Source: Alkalinema pantanalense
GTDB lineage: Bacteria; Cyanobacteriota; Cyanobacteriia; Leptolyngbyales; Leptolyngbyaceae
Direction of reading: 5' to 3'
Assembly (NCBI RefSeq): GCF_050753345.1
Contig: NZ_JBLZFX010000004.1
Span: 1-64,000 of the forward strand
Length of the DNA stretch: 64,000 nt
A program made the translations under genes and the position numbers. The notes under the pieces are model-generated. The model did no database searches and had not been told where the DNA came from. It saw only the letters and a program-made list of their open reading frames with translations. Positions 25,083 through 33,963 of this stretch are shown piece by piece. The number at the start of each line of letters is the position of its first letter. The stretch's first letter is position 1.

Positions 25083-25682
25083 TTAACCCGGTTTATGGAC
25101 ATTCTCGCTTAGAAACTGGCAGTCCTGTTGTAGTGCTTGGTTCAGAAGGACTTGGTATTGCCGATTGTTGATGATGTAGGATCCGAAGCGTTCCAAATGG
25201 GGGTTGGTCATCTGGGCGTCGAATAGGATAAACTGCCGATCGCGCAAATGTTCTACAAGCTTGACCATCGCCACTTTTGAGCCTTCAGGAATGCGATAGA
25301 ACATAGATTCACCAATGAAGGCTCCGCGAATCGCAATGCCTAAAATCCCCCCTGCTAGTTGATCGCCCTGCCAGGTCTCAAAACTGTGGGCCCAACCCGC
25401 TTGGTGCAATTTGTAATACACCTGTTTGAGTTCTTCAGAAATCCAGGTGGTTTCCCGATCGGCGCAACCCTCAACAACCTCCGTAAAGGCCCGATTGATT
25501 GCGACTGCAAAGCGATTTTGATTCAGTGCTCGTCGGAGGGATTTGGGATAGCGAAAGCGATCGTCGAGGGGAATCAGCGTGCGTTGCCGACTGACGTACC
25601 AGCCTAACTGATTATCATCATCTGCCATCAAAAAGTAGCCCTCTGCGTAGGCTTGCACGATCGAGGGCACATCAAGTTCCAT
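25083..25682 (-). CDS. aat: Leucyl/phenylalanyl-tRNA--protein transferase
   Basis: Aat adds Leu or Phe from aminoacyl-tRNA to proteins with N-terminal Arg or Lys, marking them for ClpS/ClpAP in the N-degron pathway. The 199-residue protein has the family segments AYAEGYFLMADD, GWYVSRQRTLIPLDDRFRYPKSLRR, ETTWISEELKQVYYKLHQAGWAHSFETW and GAFIGESMFYRIPEGSKVAMVKLVEHL, with FDAQMTNPHLERFG near the end. It is slightly shorter than the enterobacterial enzyme at the N-terminus, as is usual for cyanobacterial forms. The ATG at 25682 is used. It converges with the cupin gene only 8 bp away. Confidence 0.95.
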   Translation of the reverse strand: MELDVPSIVQAYAEGYFLMADDDNQLGWYVSRQRTLIPLDDRFRYPKSLRRALNQNRFAVAINRAFTEVVEGCADRETTWISEELKQVYYKLHQAGWAHSFETWQGDQLAGGILGIAIRGAFIGESMFYRIPEGSKVAMVKLVEHLRDRQFILFDAQMTNPHLERFGSYIINNRQYQVLLNQALQQDCQFLSENVHKPG

Positions 25683-26008
25683 GATTCAGCGAGGGGGGAA
25701 TCTCAAACAATTACCTCCACAGTACAACATGCGTAAGTACAACATGCGTAAAGACAACAGGCACAAAGCAACCAGGCACAGATTGTTCTATTGCGGGAAT
25801 GGCAATCCCGAACCCTCAGTTTGGAGAACACGTCAAAATGTGCGATCAATTGCGATCAATAATGTGCGATCAAACCGCTCGATCGTTGCAACCTTGTTAC
25901 AAACCTCTAATTTCCCCACAGTCACAGATTGGCTAGTGTATAGTTTGGATTAGCTATCTGCTTGTGGATGGGTGGCACTACACCGCCGCCTGAAAGGAAC
26001 AACCGTCC
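25683..26008. other. Intergenic region with two short repeat clusters
   Basis: In this 326-base gap, GTACAACATGCGTAA is tandemly repeated at 25722-25736 and 25737-25751, followed by decayed ACAACAGGCACAA-like units. TGCGATCAA occurs three times at 25841, 25851 and 25864. An AAGGA ribosome-binding site lies before the next gene. No small gene or RNA was recognised. Confidence 0.5.
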
Positions 26009-26368
26009 ATGACTTATTGGGAAACAAATACCGATCGTGTCGAGCCCATTCCTTCGGTTACGCTGCACACAGCGACTCAGCCTGAACAGGAAGGCGAATG
26101 GCTGCGGCAAAAACTTCACCGTTGGTTAGATGAGCAGTTTATCCCAGAAGCGGTGAATGGGGAGATTGCCTATCGGGCTTCCCAAATCTTTGTGCGACAG
26201 CGGATGGAAGGCGAGAACGACTTAATTACGCTGACCCTCGCGCTGGTGACTGAATTAGAGAATTTCGATTTTTCTAAAAGTTTCTTTGGCAACTTTGCCG
26301 TCGCCAATGCTGTAAGCGAGTTGGTCATGGAAAGTTTAGGCGTCAGCGATCTGTGTTGCGGGCAATAG
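26009..26368 (+). CDS. Conserved hypothetical cytoplasmic protein
   Basis: I do not recognise a named family for this 119-residue protein. It is predicted soluble and mostly helical, with an acidic C-terminal half (EGENDLITLTLALVTELENFDFSKSFFGNFAVANAVSELVMESLG) and no signal peptide or membrane segment. The regular composition, an AAGGA ribosome-binding site about 10 bases before the ATG at 26009 and ordinary codon use argue that it is real. The last six residues (DLCCGQ) are encoded by the first copy of a 25-bp tandem repeat that continues past the stop. It stands alone between aat and rpsN. Confidence 0.65.
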   Translation: MTYWETNTDRVEPIPSVTLHTATQPEQEGEWLRQKLHRWLDEQFIPEAVNGEIAYRASQIFVRQRMEGENDLITLTLALVTELENFDFSKSFFGNFAVANAVSELVMESLGVSDLCCGQ

Positions 26369-26425
26369 CAGCAACCTGTGTTGCGGGCAAGATCAGTCAC
26401 CTGTGTTGCAGGCAATAGCCGGGTA
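26351..26425. repeat. 25-bp tandem repeat, three copies, spanning a stop codon
   Basis: Units starting CTGTGTTGCGGGCAA begin at 26351, 26376 and 26401. The first supplies the C-terminal residues and stop of the upstream gene; the other two are intergenic and carry a few changes. Confidence 0.8.
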
Positions 26426-26606
26426 ATAGCAATGTAGTTTAGGCTGCGAACAGTAGTATCGCTAGTATGACCTGAGCTTACCAGCCCAAAGCATAAAAAT
26501 TGGGCTCCAAGCTAGAGAGGACTGAACCTGCAACGACATCCTTTTCAACTTAGAACCCAAGTTTTTCAAACCTAACAATATTCAACCAACCAACTAGCCA
26601 GATTAA

Positions 26607-26909
26607 CTACCAGCTAGACTTCACAACGCCAGGAAGTAGACCTTGGTGTGCCATTTCACGGAGAACGTGGCGAGACAGACCGAAATCACGGTAGTAAGCA
26701 TGGGGACGACCCGTAGCCCAGCAACGGTTGTGCAGACGAATCTTTGCACTGTTGCGAGGCAGTTGCTGGATCTTGCGATGCACTTCCAGCTTCTCCATGG
26801 GATCTTCGATGCTTTCAAATTCTGCCTTCAGCGCAGCCCGCTTTTCAGCATATTTGGCAACCAGCTTTTCGCGCCTTTTTTCGCGCTCAATCATGCCTTT
26901 CTTAGCCAT
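26607..26909 (-). CDS. rpsN: 30S ribosomal protein S14
   Basis: The 100-residue protein is the long, zinc-free form of S14 found in cyanobacteria and plastids. It begins MAKKGMIEREKRREKLVAKY and ends with the conserved GRPHAYYRDFGLSRHVLREMAHQGLLPGV. It binds 16S rRNA in the head of the small subunit. As in many cyanobacteria, the gene lies outside the main ribosomal-protein operon, and no partner ribosomal gene is adjacent. Confidence 0.97.
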   Translation of the reverse strand: MAKKGMIEREKRREKLVAKYAEKRAALKAEFESIEDPMEKLEVHRKIQQLPRNSAKIRLHNRCWATGRPHAYYRDFGLSRHVLREMAHQGLLPGVVKSSW

Positions 26910-27066
26910 GAAACCTTTTGAACCGTTTTATACAGCGTTTCTGATTATATCGAACAATTCCCGATCTGTAACCTGCGATTTGTCAAACAATCTTGATAGA
27001 AAGGGGTGAGTCAGGGTCTCAATTCTGGCGTCCACCCTAGACTCAGCAAACCTGCCGATCGCCCCA

Positions 27067-27777
27067 CTATTTGCCACGCTTTGCCAGTTCCTTTTGGCGA
27101 TTCACCTTACCTGCCGAGGGACATAGATCGGCCAGTTCACAGGCTTCGCACAGGGGCTTGCGGGCATCACAAATGGCACGGCCATGATAAATCAGGTGGA
27201 TCGAAGTATTTTCCCATTCCGGTTGGGGAAACAATTTCATCAAATCCCGCTCGATTTTGACGGCGTCTTGGTGCTTGGTGAAGCCTAACCGATTACTCAA
27301 ACGCGTCACATGGGTATCCACCGTAAAGCCCAAATTGACCCCATAGCCTACCGCAGAGACGACATTCGCTGTTTTACGAGCCACCCCCGGTAAACGGGTT
27401 AGGGTTTCCATGGTGCGGGGCACTTCTCCTTCGAACTGCTCCAGAATCATCTGGCAGGCAGCGCGAATATTTTTCGCCTTATTCCGATAAAAGCCCGTCG
27501 ATTTTACAAGCGCTTCCAACTCGTCTAAATCCGCCTCAGCGAAAGCTTGGGCGTTGGGGTAGCGTTTGAAAAGGGCAGGTGTGACTTTATTGACCCGTTC
27601 ATCGGTACATTGCGCTGCCAACATGGTTGCAACCAAAAGCTGCAAGGGATTGTCAAAGTCCAACGAACAGGTCGCCCCAGGATATAGACGTTTCAAACGC
27701 ACTAAAACCTCTAAGGCCCGTTGTTTTTTGGCCGGGAGACGAGTCCGATCGGTGGGAGGCGTCGCTTCAGCTTGCAT
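27067..27777 (-). CDS. nth: Endonuclease III
   Basis: Nth is a DNA glycosylase/AP lyase that removes oxidised pyrimidines in base-excision repair. The 236-residue protein has the helix-hairpin-helix LTRLPGVARKTANVVSAVGYG with its catalytic Lys, the catalytic Asp in FTVDTHVTRLSNRLG, and the C-terminal 4Fe-4S motif C-x6-C-x2-C-x5-C (CDARKPLCEACELADLC). The N-terminal ~20 residues are a basic extension. The ATG at 27777 is the first in frame. Confidence 0.96.
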   Translation of the reverse strand: MQAEATPPTDRTRLPAKKQRALEVLVRLKRLYPGATCSLDFDNPLQLLVATMLAAQCTDERVNKVTPALFKRYPNAQAFAEADLDELEALVKSTGFYRNKAKNIRAACQMILEQFEGEVPRTMETLTRLPGVARKTANVVSAVGYGVNLGFTVDTHVTRLSNRLGFTKHQDAVKIERDLMKLFPQPEWENTSIHLIYHGRAICDARKPLCEACELADLCPSAGKVNRQKELAKRGK

Positions 27778-27916
27778 GGTAGGTCGCTTTCATTGCAATC
27801 AAGACCCAAACTGTACCACAGAAGATTAACGGTTCTAGAAGGCTGATTCCTCAGAAAAATTAATGGCCCGATCGCCCATTTAATCCCAACGATCGAGCCA
27901 TTGATTTACCCTAAAA

Positions 27917-28993
27917 TCACTGCTGGATCCAGTTTGCAGTATCCCGGATAATCAGAAACACGCCAAGACCGAGGAGCAACACCAATCCGGTTTGCATAAA
28001 GCTCTCTTCGATCCGCTTAGGCACTGGTCTACCGGACAGCGCTTCAAAGAGAATAAAGACCAATTGCCCTCCGTCTAGTGCTGGCAGCGGCAGAATATTG
28101 ATGACTGCCAGGTTAATACTGATCAGTGCGGCAAAGCCAAATAGGCGACGCGGATCATCCTGTGCTAACTGGGCACCCTGACGAACGATCGCAACAGGGC
28201 CAGCGACTTGATCGGCCACTTGACTGAATTTGCTGACCAACATGCCAAATCCAGCAATGGTTTGAGTGGTAATCCGATTAAACTCATCGGCGGCTAGGGT
28301 CAAAGATTCGATCGGATTGCTGGGCTTTTTGATCTCTACTTTTTCCAGCATGGGAAATAGGCCAATTCCCACCCGACCGACTTTCTTCTTTTGGTCGAGT
28401 TCGGGGGTAATTGCGATCGTCAGATTTTCCTGCTTGCGCTGCACCTGTAACTGCAATTCTTTGTTAGGGCTGGTTTCGATCGCTTGCCGTAGGCGATCGG
28501 GGGAATTGCTTGCTGCGGGAATCGGGGTTCCGTTGATCGCCAAGACAACATCTCCTGCCTTTAACCCAGCTTTTTCTGCCACGGAAGCCTGTTCCACCTT
28601 CGGCAACAGAACCCCAGGTTTAAAAATGGGCGTGGGAATTCCGACGGTTCCTGCCTGAGCGACCAAAACGGCATAGGCAAAAATCAGGTTGGCAATTACC
28701 CCAGCACTAATGACGATCGCCCGATCGAACACTGGACGATTCCGTAGCAGGTTCGGGTCATTGGGCGGAATTTCACTATCCGGATCATCATCGGGAAACC
28801 CTACAAACCCACCCAAGGGCAAGGCCCGGAGGGCATATTCTGTCTGTTTACCTTGGTATTTCCAGAGCACTGGGCCAAAGCCGATCGAAAATCGGTTGGC
28901 ATAGATTCCTTGGAGCCGTGCCGCCAAAAAGTGGCCTAACTCATGCACAAAGATCAGCAAGGCGAGAATCAGAATGACCTGAAAAATTGGCAT
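27917..28993 (-). CDS. rseP: RIP metalloprotease, site-2 protease family (RseP-like)
   Basis: This 358-residue membrane protein is an intramembrane zinc protease that cleaves membrane-bound anti-sigma factors and signal-peptide remnants. HELGH (residues 18-22) lies in the first membrane helix, the third zinc ligand is in NILPLPALDGGQL near the C-terminus, and a PDZ domain lies between (about 120-200, with KAGLKAGDVVLAINGTPI). The C-terminal helix LVLLLGLGVFLIIRD closes the fold. One PDZ domain is usual for cyanobacterial members. An inverted repeat and the M23 peptidase gene lie upstream on the same strand. Confidence 0.93.
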   Translation of the reverse strand: MPIFQVILILALLIFVHELGHFLAARLQGIYANRFSIGFGPVLWKYQGKQTEYALRALPLGGFVGFPDDDPDSEIPPNDPNLLRNRPVFDRAIVISAGVIANLIFAYAVLVAQAGTVGIPTPIFKPGVLLPKVEQASVAEKAGLKAGDVVLAINGTPIPAASNSPDRLRQAIETSPNKELQLQVQRKQENLTIAITPELDQKKKVGRVGIGLFPMLEKVEIKKPSNPIESLTLAADEFNRITTQTIAGFGMLVSKFSQVADQVAGPVAIVRQGAQLAQDDPRRLFGFAALISINLAVINILPLPALDGGQLVFILFEALSGRPVPKRIEESFMQTGLVLLLGLGVFLIIRDTANWIQQ

Positions 28994-29113
28994 AGATTAA
29001 AGGGGAAATCTAGGACAGACAAAACTTGAGCAATCCAAAAAACAGCAATTCTGAACTAGTACATTGCTGTCAATGTTGCTTCATTGTAGATTGCTGGGCT
29101 CAAGACTATCAAA

Positions 29114-29168
29114 CGATCGCGCAAACGATCGCAGGGAAAATGCTACGCTGCGATCGTTTGCGCGATCG
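29114..29168. repeat. Perfect 21-bp inverted repeat built from HIP1-type words
   Basis: Bases 29114-29134 are exactly complementary to 29148-29168, with a 13-base loop. Each arm contains two CGATCG words separated by CGCAAA. It lies between two minus-strand genes, downstream of the M23 peptidase gene and upstream of rseP. A GC-rich hairpin of this length would be very stable in RNA. Confidence 0.85.
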
Positions 29169-29200
29169 GGGCATGCTGGTATACCCCCTAATCAAAAAAA

Positions 29201-30502
29201 CTAGGGCTTAGCAGGCTGACTCACCGTGCCAGATGGGTTGGATTGAATGGGTTGAAGATTGACTGGGAAATTGGGCTGCTGGCCTTGGGCAATCTTTTGG
29301 GGCTGCTGAGCAATTTGCAGCGATTTCACCAAACTGGCCATGGCAAACTCCAATTCCTGCCCTGCATCCTGCGCTACCCAAGAGCCATCTTCAGTTTGTT
29401 GCCGTAGTTCAAAGTGTAGGTGGGGCCCTGTGGAGTTTCCGGTGCTTCCTACCCGCCCAATCACGGTTCCCTTTTGAATCACCTCACCGGGTTTGACAAA
29501 AATTTCTGATAGGTGAGCGTACAGGGTTTGTTGGCTGCCGTTGTTATGTTCTAAGGCCACGGTCAAACCATAGCCTCCTAGCAAGTCCGCCAACAGGACT
29601 CGCCCGGTTAACGCTGCCAAAACGGGGGTTCCCATGGGTGCGCCCAGATCCGTTCCGGTATGCATCCGCTGATCACCTGTGATTGGATGGATCCGCCAGC
29701 CAAAAATTGAGGTGATTTCGGTGGGAATGGCTAGGGGGAAAATCAAGCCTAGGTTGCGAATGGGAACCAGTTTGGAGAGTTTGAGGGTTTGATTGAAGTA
29801 GGGTTTAAGGGAGGGGGGCGTGAACTGGACTCCAGCGCTACCGAAACTCACAGGGCCTAACCGGACTGGAGCCGCACTCATACTTTCTGGCGTGGCGATC
29901 GCGTAGGTGGATGGTGCATTGGCTCCGATCGCGGCTTTCCCGGTGGTCGATCGCCCAGAACCTTGGGAGCCAGATACATCCGCTCCACCACAGACACTTC
30001 CGGCTGTCTTACCCCATTTCACGGATTGTTCGCAGCCTGAAGAGCGCTCGGAAAAAATGATGGCATCTGGCGCAATATAGGGGGCTTCGTTGGCTTGGCT
30101 GGGTGCTGTTTCCACGGGGGACGGCACAATTTCCACCTGCGGCACTATTGCTCTCTCAGCTTGGTGATCTTCTGCCAGCGGAGCCGCATCGATACTTGTG
30201 GAATCTTGACTCGCCGATGAGGGAGCTAAGGATACCTGGGGAGAGGGCTCCGGCAGTTCAATCTCGATCGGTAAATCATCCGCTTTCGCAGCCGTTGGTC
30301 TATCCGCTTGATTTCCAATAGACGCAGCCAGCTCGGTTGGTGCTTTTTCAGAAATCAGTAGTTTTAAAGGATCCGAGGTTTGGGCTTGGGCCACGGTGGA
30401 ACCCAGCATGCTTAGGCTCCCCAAACAAAAGCCGATCGTTCGAATCAGCGAGGTTCGGCCATTGCAGTTAGGGGATGGGTTCATAGGGGGACGCTGGGTC
30501 AT
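29201..30502 (-). CDS. M23 family metallopeptidase, exported
   Basis: The 433-residue protein has a signal peptide (RTIGFCLGSLSMLGSTVAQAQ), a ~200-residue Pro/Ser/Ala-rich disordered region, and a C-terminal LytM/M23 domain. Zinc ligands can be seen in MHTGTDLGAP (His and Asp) and GPHLHFELR (second His of HLH); the connecting strands GTPVLAALTGRVLLAD and GYGLTVALEHNNGSQQTLYAHL are typical. It should act on peptidoglycan cross-links or as an activator of amidases in the periplasm. The start is placed at ATG 30502, since the GTG at 30541 adds 13 basic residues before a normal n-region. Confidence 0.9.
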   Translation of the reverse strand: MTQRPPMNPSPNCNGRTSLIRTIGFCLGSLSMLGSTVAQAQTSDPLKLLISEKAPTELAASIGNQADRPTAAKADDLPIEIELPEPSPQVSLAPSSASQDSTSIDAAPLAEDHQAERAIVPQVEIVPSPVETAPSQANEAPYIAPDAIIFSERSSGCEQSVKWGKTAGSVCGGADVSGSQGSGRSTTGKAAIGANAPSTYAIATPESMSAAPVRLGPVSFGSAGVQFTPPSLKPYFNQTLKLSKLVPIRNLGLIFPLAIPTEITSIFGWRIHPITGDQRMHTGTDLGAPMGTPVLAALTGRVLLADLLGGYGLTVALEHNNGSQQTLYAHLSEIFVKPGEVIQKGTVIGRVGSTGNSTGPHLHFELRQQTEDGSWVAQDAGQELEFAMASLVKSLQIAQQPQKIAQGQQPNFPVNLQPIQSNPSGTVSQPAKP

Positions 30503-30573
30503 GCTTGTTTTTACTCCTCTACCACAGTGGCGGGTTACCACAAGGGCTCGGCCAAATGATTAAATGATTGGGA

Positions 30574-31566
30574 TTATCGTTGTCCAGAATAGCCTAACTG
30601 CACCATTCCTGGGGAAAGGTATCGGTCTTGACTGGTCTCTGGGGCTTGACTGGAATTGGCATTAACGGCCTGTGGGAGTTCCATTTGGACTTCCATTAGA
30701 GGCATCTCTGCCTTAGACTGCAAGCGAACGTGAAGGTTCCCTTGGGCCGTCACCCCAACCACGATTCCCTGATGACTTTCCCAGGTGACAGTTTGCCCAA
30801 GGTTGACCAACAGATTTAGGTATCTAGGTAACATTGCTGTCACGCCATGGGCTTGCCAAGCGGCGTAGCCACCAAGCAGGCCCATGATGACGATCGCAGC
30901 CAAACTTTCCAAGGATTCTAAACCAGTAACGGGATTGGTGTGCAAGACATCCTGCAAACATATTCCTGGGGGAGGGGGAGAATTGCACCAGTTAATTCCG
31001 ACCCCAACCACTGCCTGACGGATTTTTCCCTCTCGAAGACGAGTTTCTGTCAAAATTCCGCCGAGCTTCCGTCCTTGCAGAACCAGATCATTGAGCCACT
31101 TGACTTGTACGGGAACTTGCACGGGACTGTCTAGGGGAACCTGCTTAGAAACTTGCTCAGAAACCTGTAAGGCATCCGGCCCAGCAACTTTCTTCGCGTC
31201 AGTGGCCAATAAAACCGGAAACTCCCGCAGGGCAGTAGCAATCCCCCAGGTACTACAGAGTGTGAGTTGAGCGGCATCTTCTACAGGTAGATTAGGGGCT
31301 AGGGCGATCGAGAGATACAAGCCGCCCGTCTGAGAGTCCCACGATCGACCCCATTGCCCTTTTCCTGCGGTTTGGGTTTCTGCTAGGACGATCGTGCCCT
31401 CCGGTGCACCCTGGGCCAGCAATTCCCACAGCTTACGATTGGTTGAATCTAATTCTGTAAAGCAATGCAGCTTAAGGGATTGCAGCAAAGATGCAGATGC
31501 GAACCCATGGTTGATCTGACGCAATTGATCAAACGTTGTCTCAAATTGGGACTGATTAAAAGGCAC
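30574..31566 (-). CDS. birA: Biotin--[acetyl-CoA-carboxylase] ligase
   Basis: This enzyme makes biotinyl-AMP and attaches biotin to the carrier subunit AccB. The 330-residue protein has the class I layout without an N-terminal DNA-binding domain. The catalytic segment reads LAETQTAGKGQWGRSWDS (the family usually has GRGRxGR), followed by GGLYLSIAL and KWLNDLVLQGRKLGGILTE, where Lys-Trp-Asn-Asp contacts biotin. The C-terminal SH3-like part follows (VTWESHQGIVVGVTAQGNLHVRL). A Val/Gln/Pro-rich insert lies before KWLND. It is divergent from pgeF, and accD, for a different subunit of the same carboxylase, lies 1.2 kb away. Confidence 0.93.
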   Translation of the reverse strand: MPFNQSQFETTFDQLRQINHGFASASLLQSLKLHCFTELDSTNRKLWELLAQGAPEGTIVLAETQTAGKGQWGRSWDSQTGGLYLSIALAPNLPVEDAAQLTLCSTWGIATALREFPVLLATDAKKVAGPDALQVSEQVSKQVPLDSPVQVPVQVKWLNDLVLQGRKLGGILTETRLREGKIRQAVVGVGINWCNSPPPPGICLQDVLHTNPVTGLESLESLAAIVIMGLLGGYAAWQAHGVTAMLPRYLNLLVNLGQTVTWESHQGIVVGVTAQGNLHVRLQSKAEMPLMEVQMELPQAVNANSSQAPETSQDRYLSPGMVQLGYSGQR

Positions 31567-31708
31567 AGGCTAAAGGGCTCAGGCTAGGCGAAATTTTCTT
31601 GCGGGGGGCGGGGCGTTAGGGTCCCTAGGGAAAACTGCCATCAACGCTACCATATTTGTGTTTATCCCAGATTGAACCCTAGACCTTACCCTACAGAACT
31701 TTAACTCT

Positions 31709-32530
31709 ATGCATACCTGGCATTGGCAAACTTGGAATGACCTGCCCTACTTGACTTGCAGTTTGCTGGAACCGTGGCAGCACGGTTGGTTTACCCAGAA
31801 ATTTGCCCCCAAGACGCCCTTTGAACTTACCGCCGAACTCTATCCCCAAGCGATCGCCTATCGTGCTAAGCAAGTTCACGGGGACACCGTTTTAGCCCCT
31901 GCGGAGATGCCCTCCCCCCTGCACGCTGATAATCTGCCCGATGGGGACGGGGTGATTTCCCAAGATTCTCACCAAGCCGTTTGGGTCTGCACCGCAGACT
32001 GTACCCCGGTACTCATTGGCGATGGGCAAACAGGACAGGTAGCCGCTGTCCATGCGGGTTGGCGCGGAACGGCTAAAAAAATTGTGCCCGTCGCGATCGA
32101 ACGTTTACTCCAGCAAGGGAGTCAGTTAGCGGATTTGCGGGTTGCCATGGGGCCTGCGATCGCGGGTGAAGTCTACCAAGTGGATGCAGAGGTCGCTGTG
32201 CAAACGGCAGCCACCATTGCCCCCGAAACGGCTGAAATGGCTTTGGAGGAGGCGATCGAGTATTTGCAAGCTCTTGCTAATTCACCCGTTTTGCCCGATC
32301 CACAGGCGGGTAAGGTGCGTTTGAATGTGCGCCAAGTCAATGCTTTGCAATTGGAGCAATTGGGCCTAGCACCCGAACAAATTGCTATCTCACCTCACTG
32401 TACTTACCAGGATCCAGATAACTTTTTTTCCCACCGTCGGGCACCGCTCAGAAAAGCCCAGTGGGCTGGTATCGTTAGCCGCCGGACATCAATTCCTCGC
32501 ACACAGGCAAGAGCGGGGTGCTGTCTGTGA
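31709..32530 (+). CDS. pgeF: Peptidoglycan editing factor / YfiH (LACC1) family purine nucleoside phosphorylase
   Basis: The 273-residue protein has the Cys/His zinc residues of the YfiH/DUF152 family: VCTADCTPVLIGD, AAVHAGWRGTAKKIV and HCTYQDPDNFFSHRR. Family members have been reported as purine nucleoside phosphorylases with adenosine deaminase activity and, in Escherichia coli, as an enzyme that keeps L-Ser out of peptidoglycan precursors. Older annotations call them polyphenol oxidases. Which activity matters here is not decided by sequence. It is divergent from birA, and accD follows 203 bp downstream. Confidence 0.9.
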   Translation: MHTWHWQTWNDLPYLTCSLLEPWQHGWFTQKFAPKTPFELTAELYPQAIAYRAKQVHGDTVLAPAEMPSPLHADNLPDGDGVISQDSHQAVWVCTADCTPVLIGDGQTGQVAAVHAGWRGTAKKIVPVAIERLLQQGSQLADLRVAMGPAIAGEVYQVDAEVAVQTAATIAPETAEMALEEAIEYLQALANSPVLPDPQAGKVRLNVRQVNALQLEQLGLAPEQIAISPHCTYQDPDNFFSHRRAPLRKAQWAGIVSRRTSIPRTQARAGCCL

Positions 32531-32733
32531 TACAGTGACCCCTACGGGTATCCCTTCAAACGTCATGTTTTGACAACCATCCCTTGCGGTTATACCCAGT
32601 GAATGCCTAGCTAATGATCGGTTATGACTTGATCGCCATACTTTTGCCGTAATGCCCCGATCGTGTAGGTGGGGTTGTGCAACTTTCATCGCTTCGTTTG
32701 TTTATCCAGTTTCTACCCAGTCGGTGAATTTCC

Positions 32734-33672
32734 ATGTCTTTGTTTGATTGGTTTGCGAATCGGCGCAAAGAAAATCCTTCCTCCGAACCTCAGCAGGAAA
32801 GAGAGATCGCAGATGGCCTGTGGACGAAGTGTGAGTCCTGTGGTGCGTTGATGTATACCAAGGATTTGCGAACCAACCAAATGGTTTGCTTGGAATGTAA
32901 CCATCACATGCGGGTGTACAGTGATGAGCGGATTCGGCAACTGATTGATGCTGATACCTGGACGGCGATCGATGAATTCGTGCACTCTGTGGATCCACTT
33001 GGTTTCCGCGATCGTAAACCCTACATCGATCGATTGCGGGAAATGCAGGAAAAAACTCAACTCGTCGATGCTGTGCAAACTGGGGTTGGACAACTGGAAG
33101 GCACTGCGATCGCCCTTGGAGTGATGGATTTCCGCTTTATGGGCGGCAGTATGGGATCTGTGGTGGGTGAAAAACTGACCCGTCTGATCGAACGGGGAAC
33201 GCAACAACGCCTGCCTGTGATTATTGTCTGTGCCTCTGGAGGGGCCAGAATGCAGGAAGGTATGCTAAGCCTGATGCAAATGGCCAAGATTTCCGGTGCC
33301 CTAGAGCGTCACCGTGATCAACGCTTACTCTACATCCCGGTTCTCACCCATCCCACAGCCGGTGGGGTCACAGCCAGCTTTGCCATGCTAGGGGATGTCA
33401 TTATTGCAGAACCCAAGGCGACGATCGCCTTTGCTGGACGACGGGTCGTTGAGCAAACCCTACGGGAAAAACTGCCCGACGACTTCCAAACTGCAGAATA
33501 CCTGTTAGAGCACGGCTTTGTTGATTTAATCGTGCCGCGAACCCAACTCAAAAAAATGTTAGCCCAGTTGATTAGTCTTCATCAGCCTGCTCCGGCTCCT
33601 AGCGAGTTGATGCGCCATCATTTAGCCAGCGATCGGGCCGATGTGAAACCACTCAGTCATATTGAAGGGTAA
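32734..33672 (+). CDS. accD: Acetyl-CoA carboxylase carboxyltransferase subunit beta
   Basis: AccD, with AccA, transfers the carboxyl group from biotin to acetyl-CoA to make malonyl-CoA, the first committed step of fatty-acid synthesis. The 312-residue protein has an N-terminal four-Cys zinc ribbon (CESCGALMYTKDLRTNQMVCLEC, C-x2-C-x15-C-x2-C by count of the visible residues) and the crotonase-like core with VIIVCASGGARMQEGMLSLMQMAK and HPTAGGVTASFAMLGDVIIAEP. The length is typical of cyanobacterial and plastid AccD cores. birA, which modifies the partner subunit AccB, is close by on the other strand. Confidence 0.97.
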   Translation: MSLFDWFANRRKENPSSEPQQEREIADGLWTKCESCGALMYTKDLRTNQMVCLECNHHMRVYSDERIRQLIDADTWTAIDEFVHSVDPLGFRDRKPYIDRLREMQEKTQLVDAVQTGVGQLEGTAIALGVMDFRFMGGSMGSVVGEKLTRLIERGTQQRLPVIIVCASGGARMQEGMLSLMQMAKISGALERHRDQRLLYIPVLTHPTAGGVTASFAMLGDVIIAEPKATIAFAGRRVVEQTLREKLPDDFQTAEYLLEHGFVDLIVPRTQLKKMLAQLISLHQPAPAPSELMRHHLASDRADVKPLSHIEG

Positions 33673-33963
33673 TTGAAGGGGCGTTGCTCGATCGTCCTTT
33701 GGGCTAAGCTCCTTTGGACTGACCTTCGATGAGCACGGGTGACGATTGCTGTCCCAAGGTTTGTTTTGGGCAAGACTGACCTGCGAGTTTTGCCTAAAAT
33801 TTTCGCTGGGATCCATCCCAAAAAATGTTAATTTTAGCTTTTTGTTTCAGTTTGTAAAGGTAACTCTAAGATTGCCATCAGCGATTGTCCAATCCCGTGA
33901 TATTGGTATTAAAAGACATTGTTGTGTTGTGAATCTGATCCGAGCCACTTCTGAAGGAGAACC

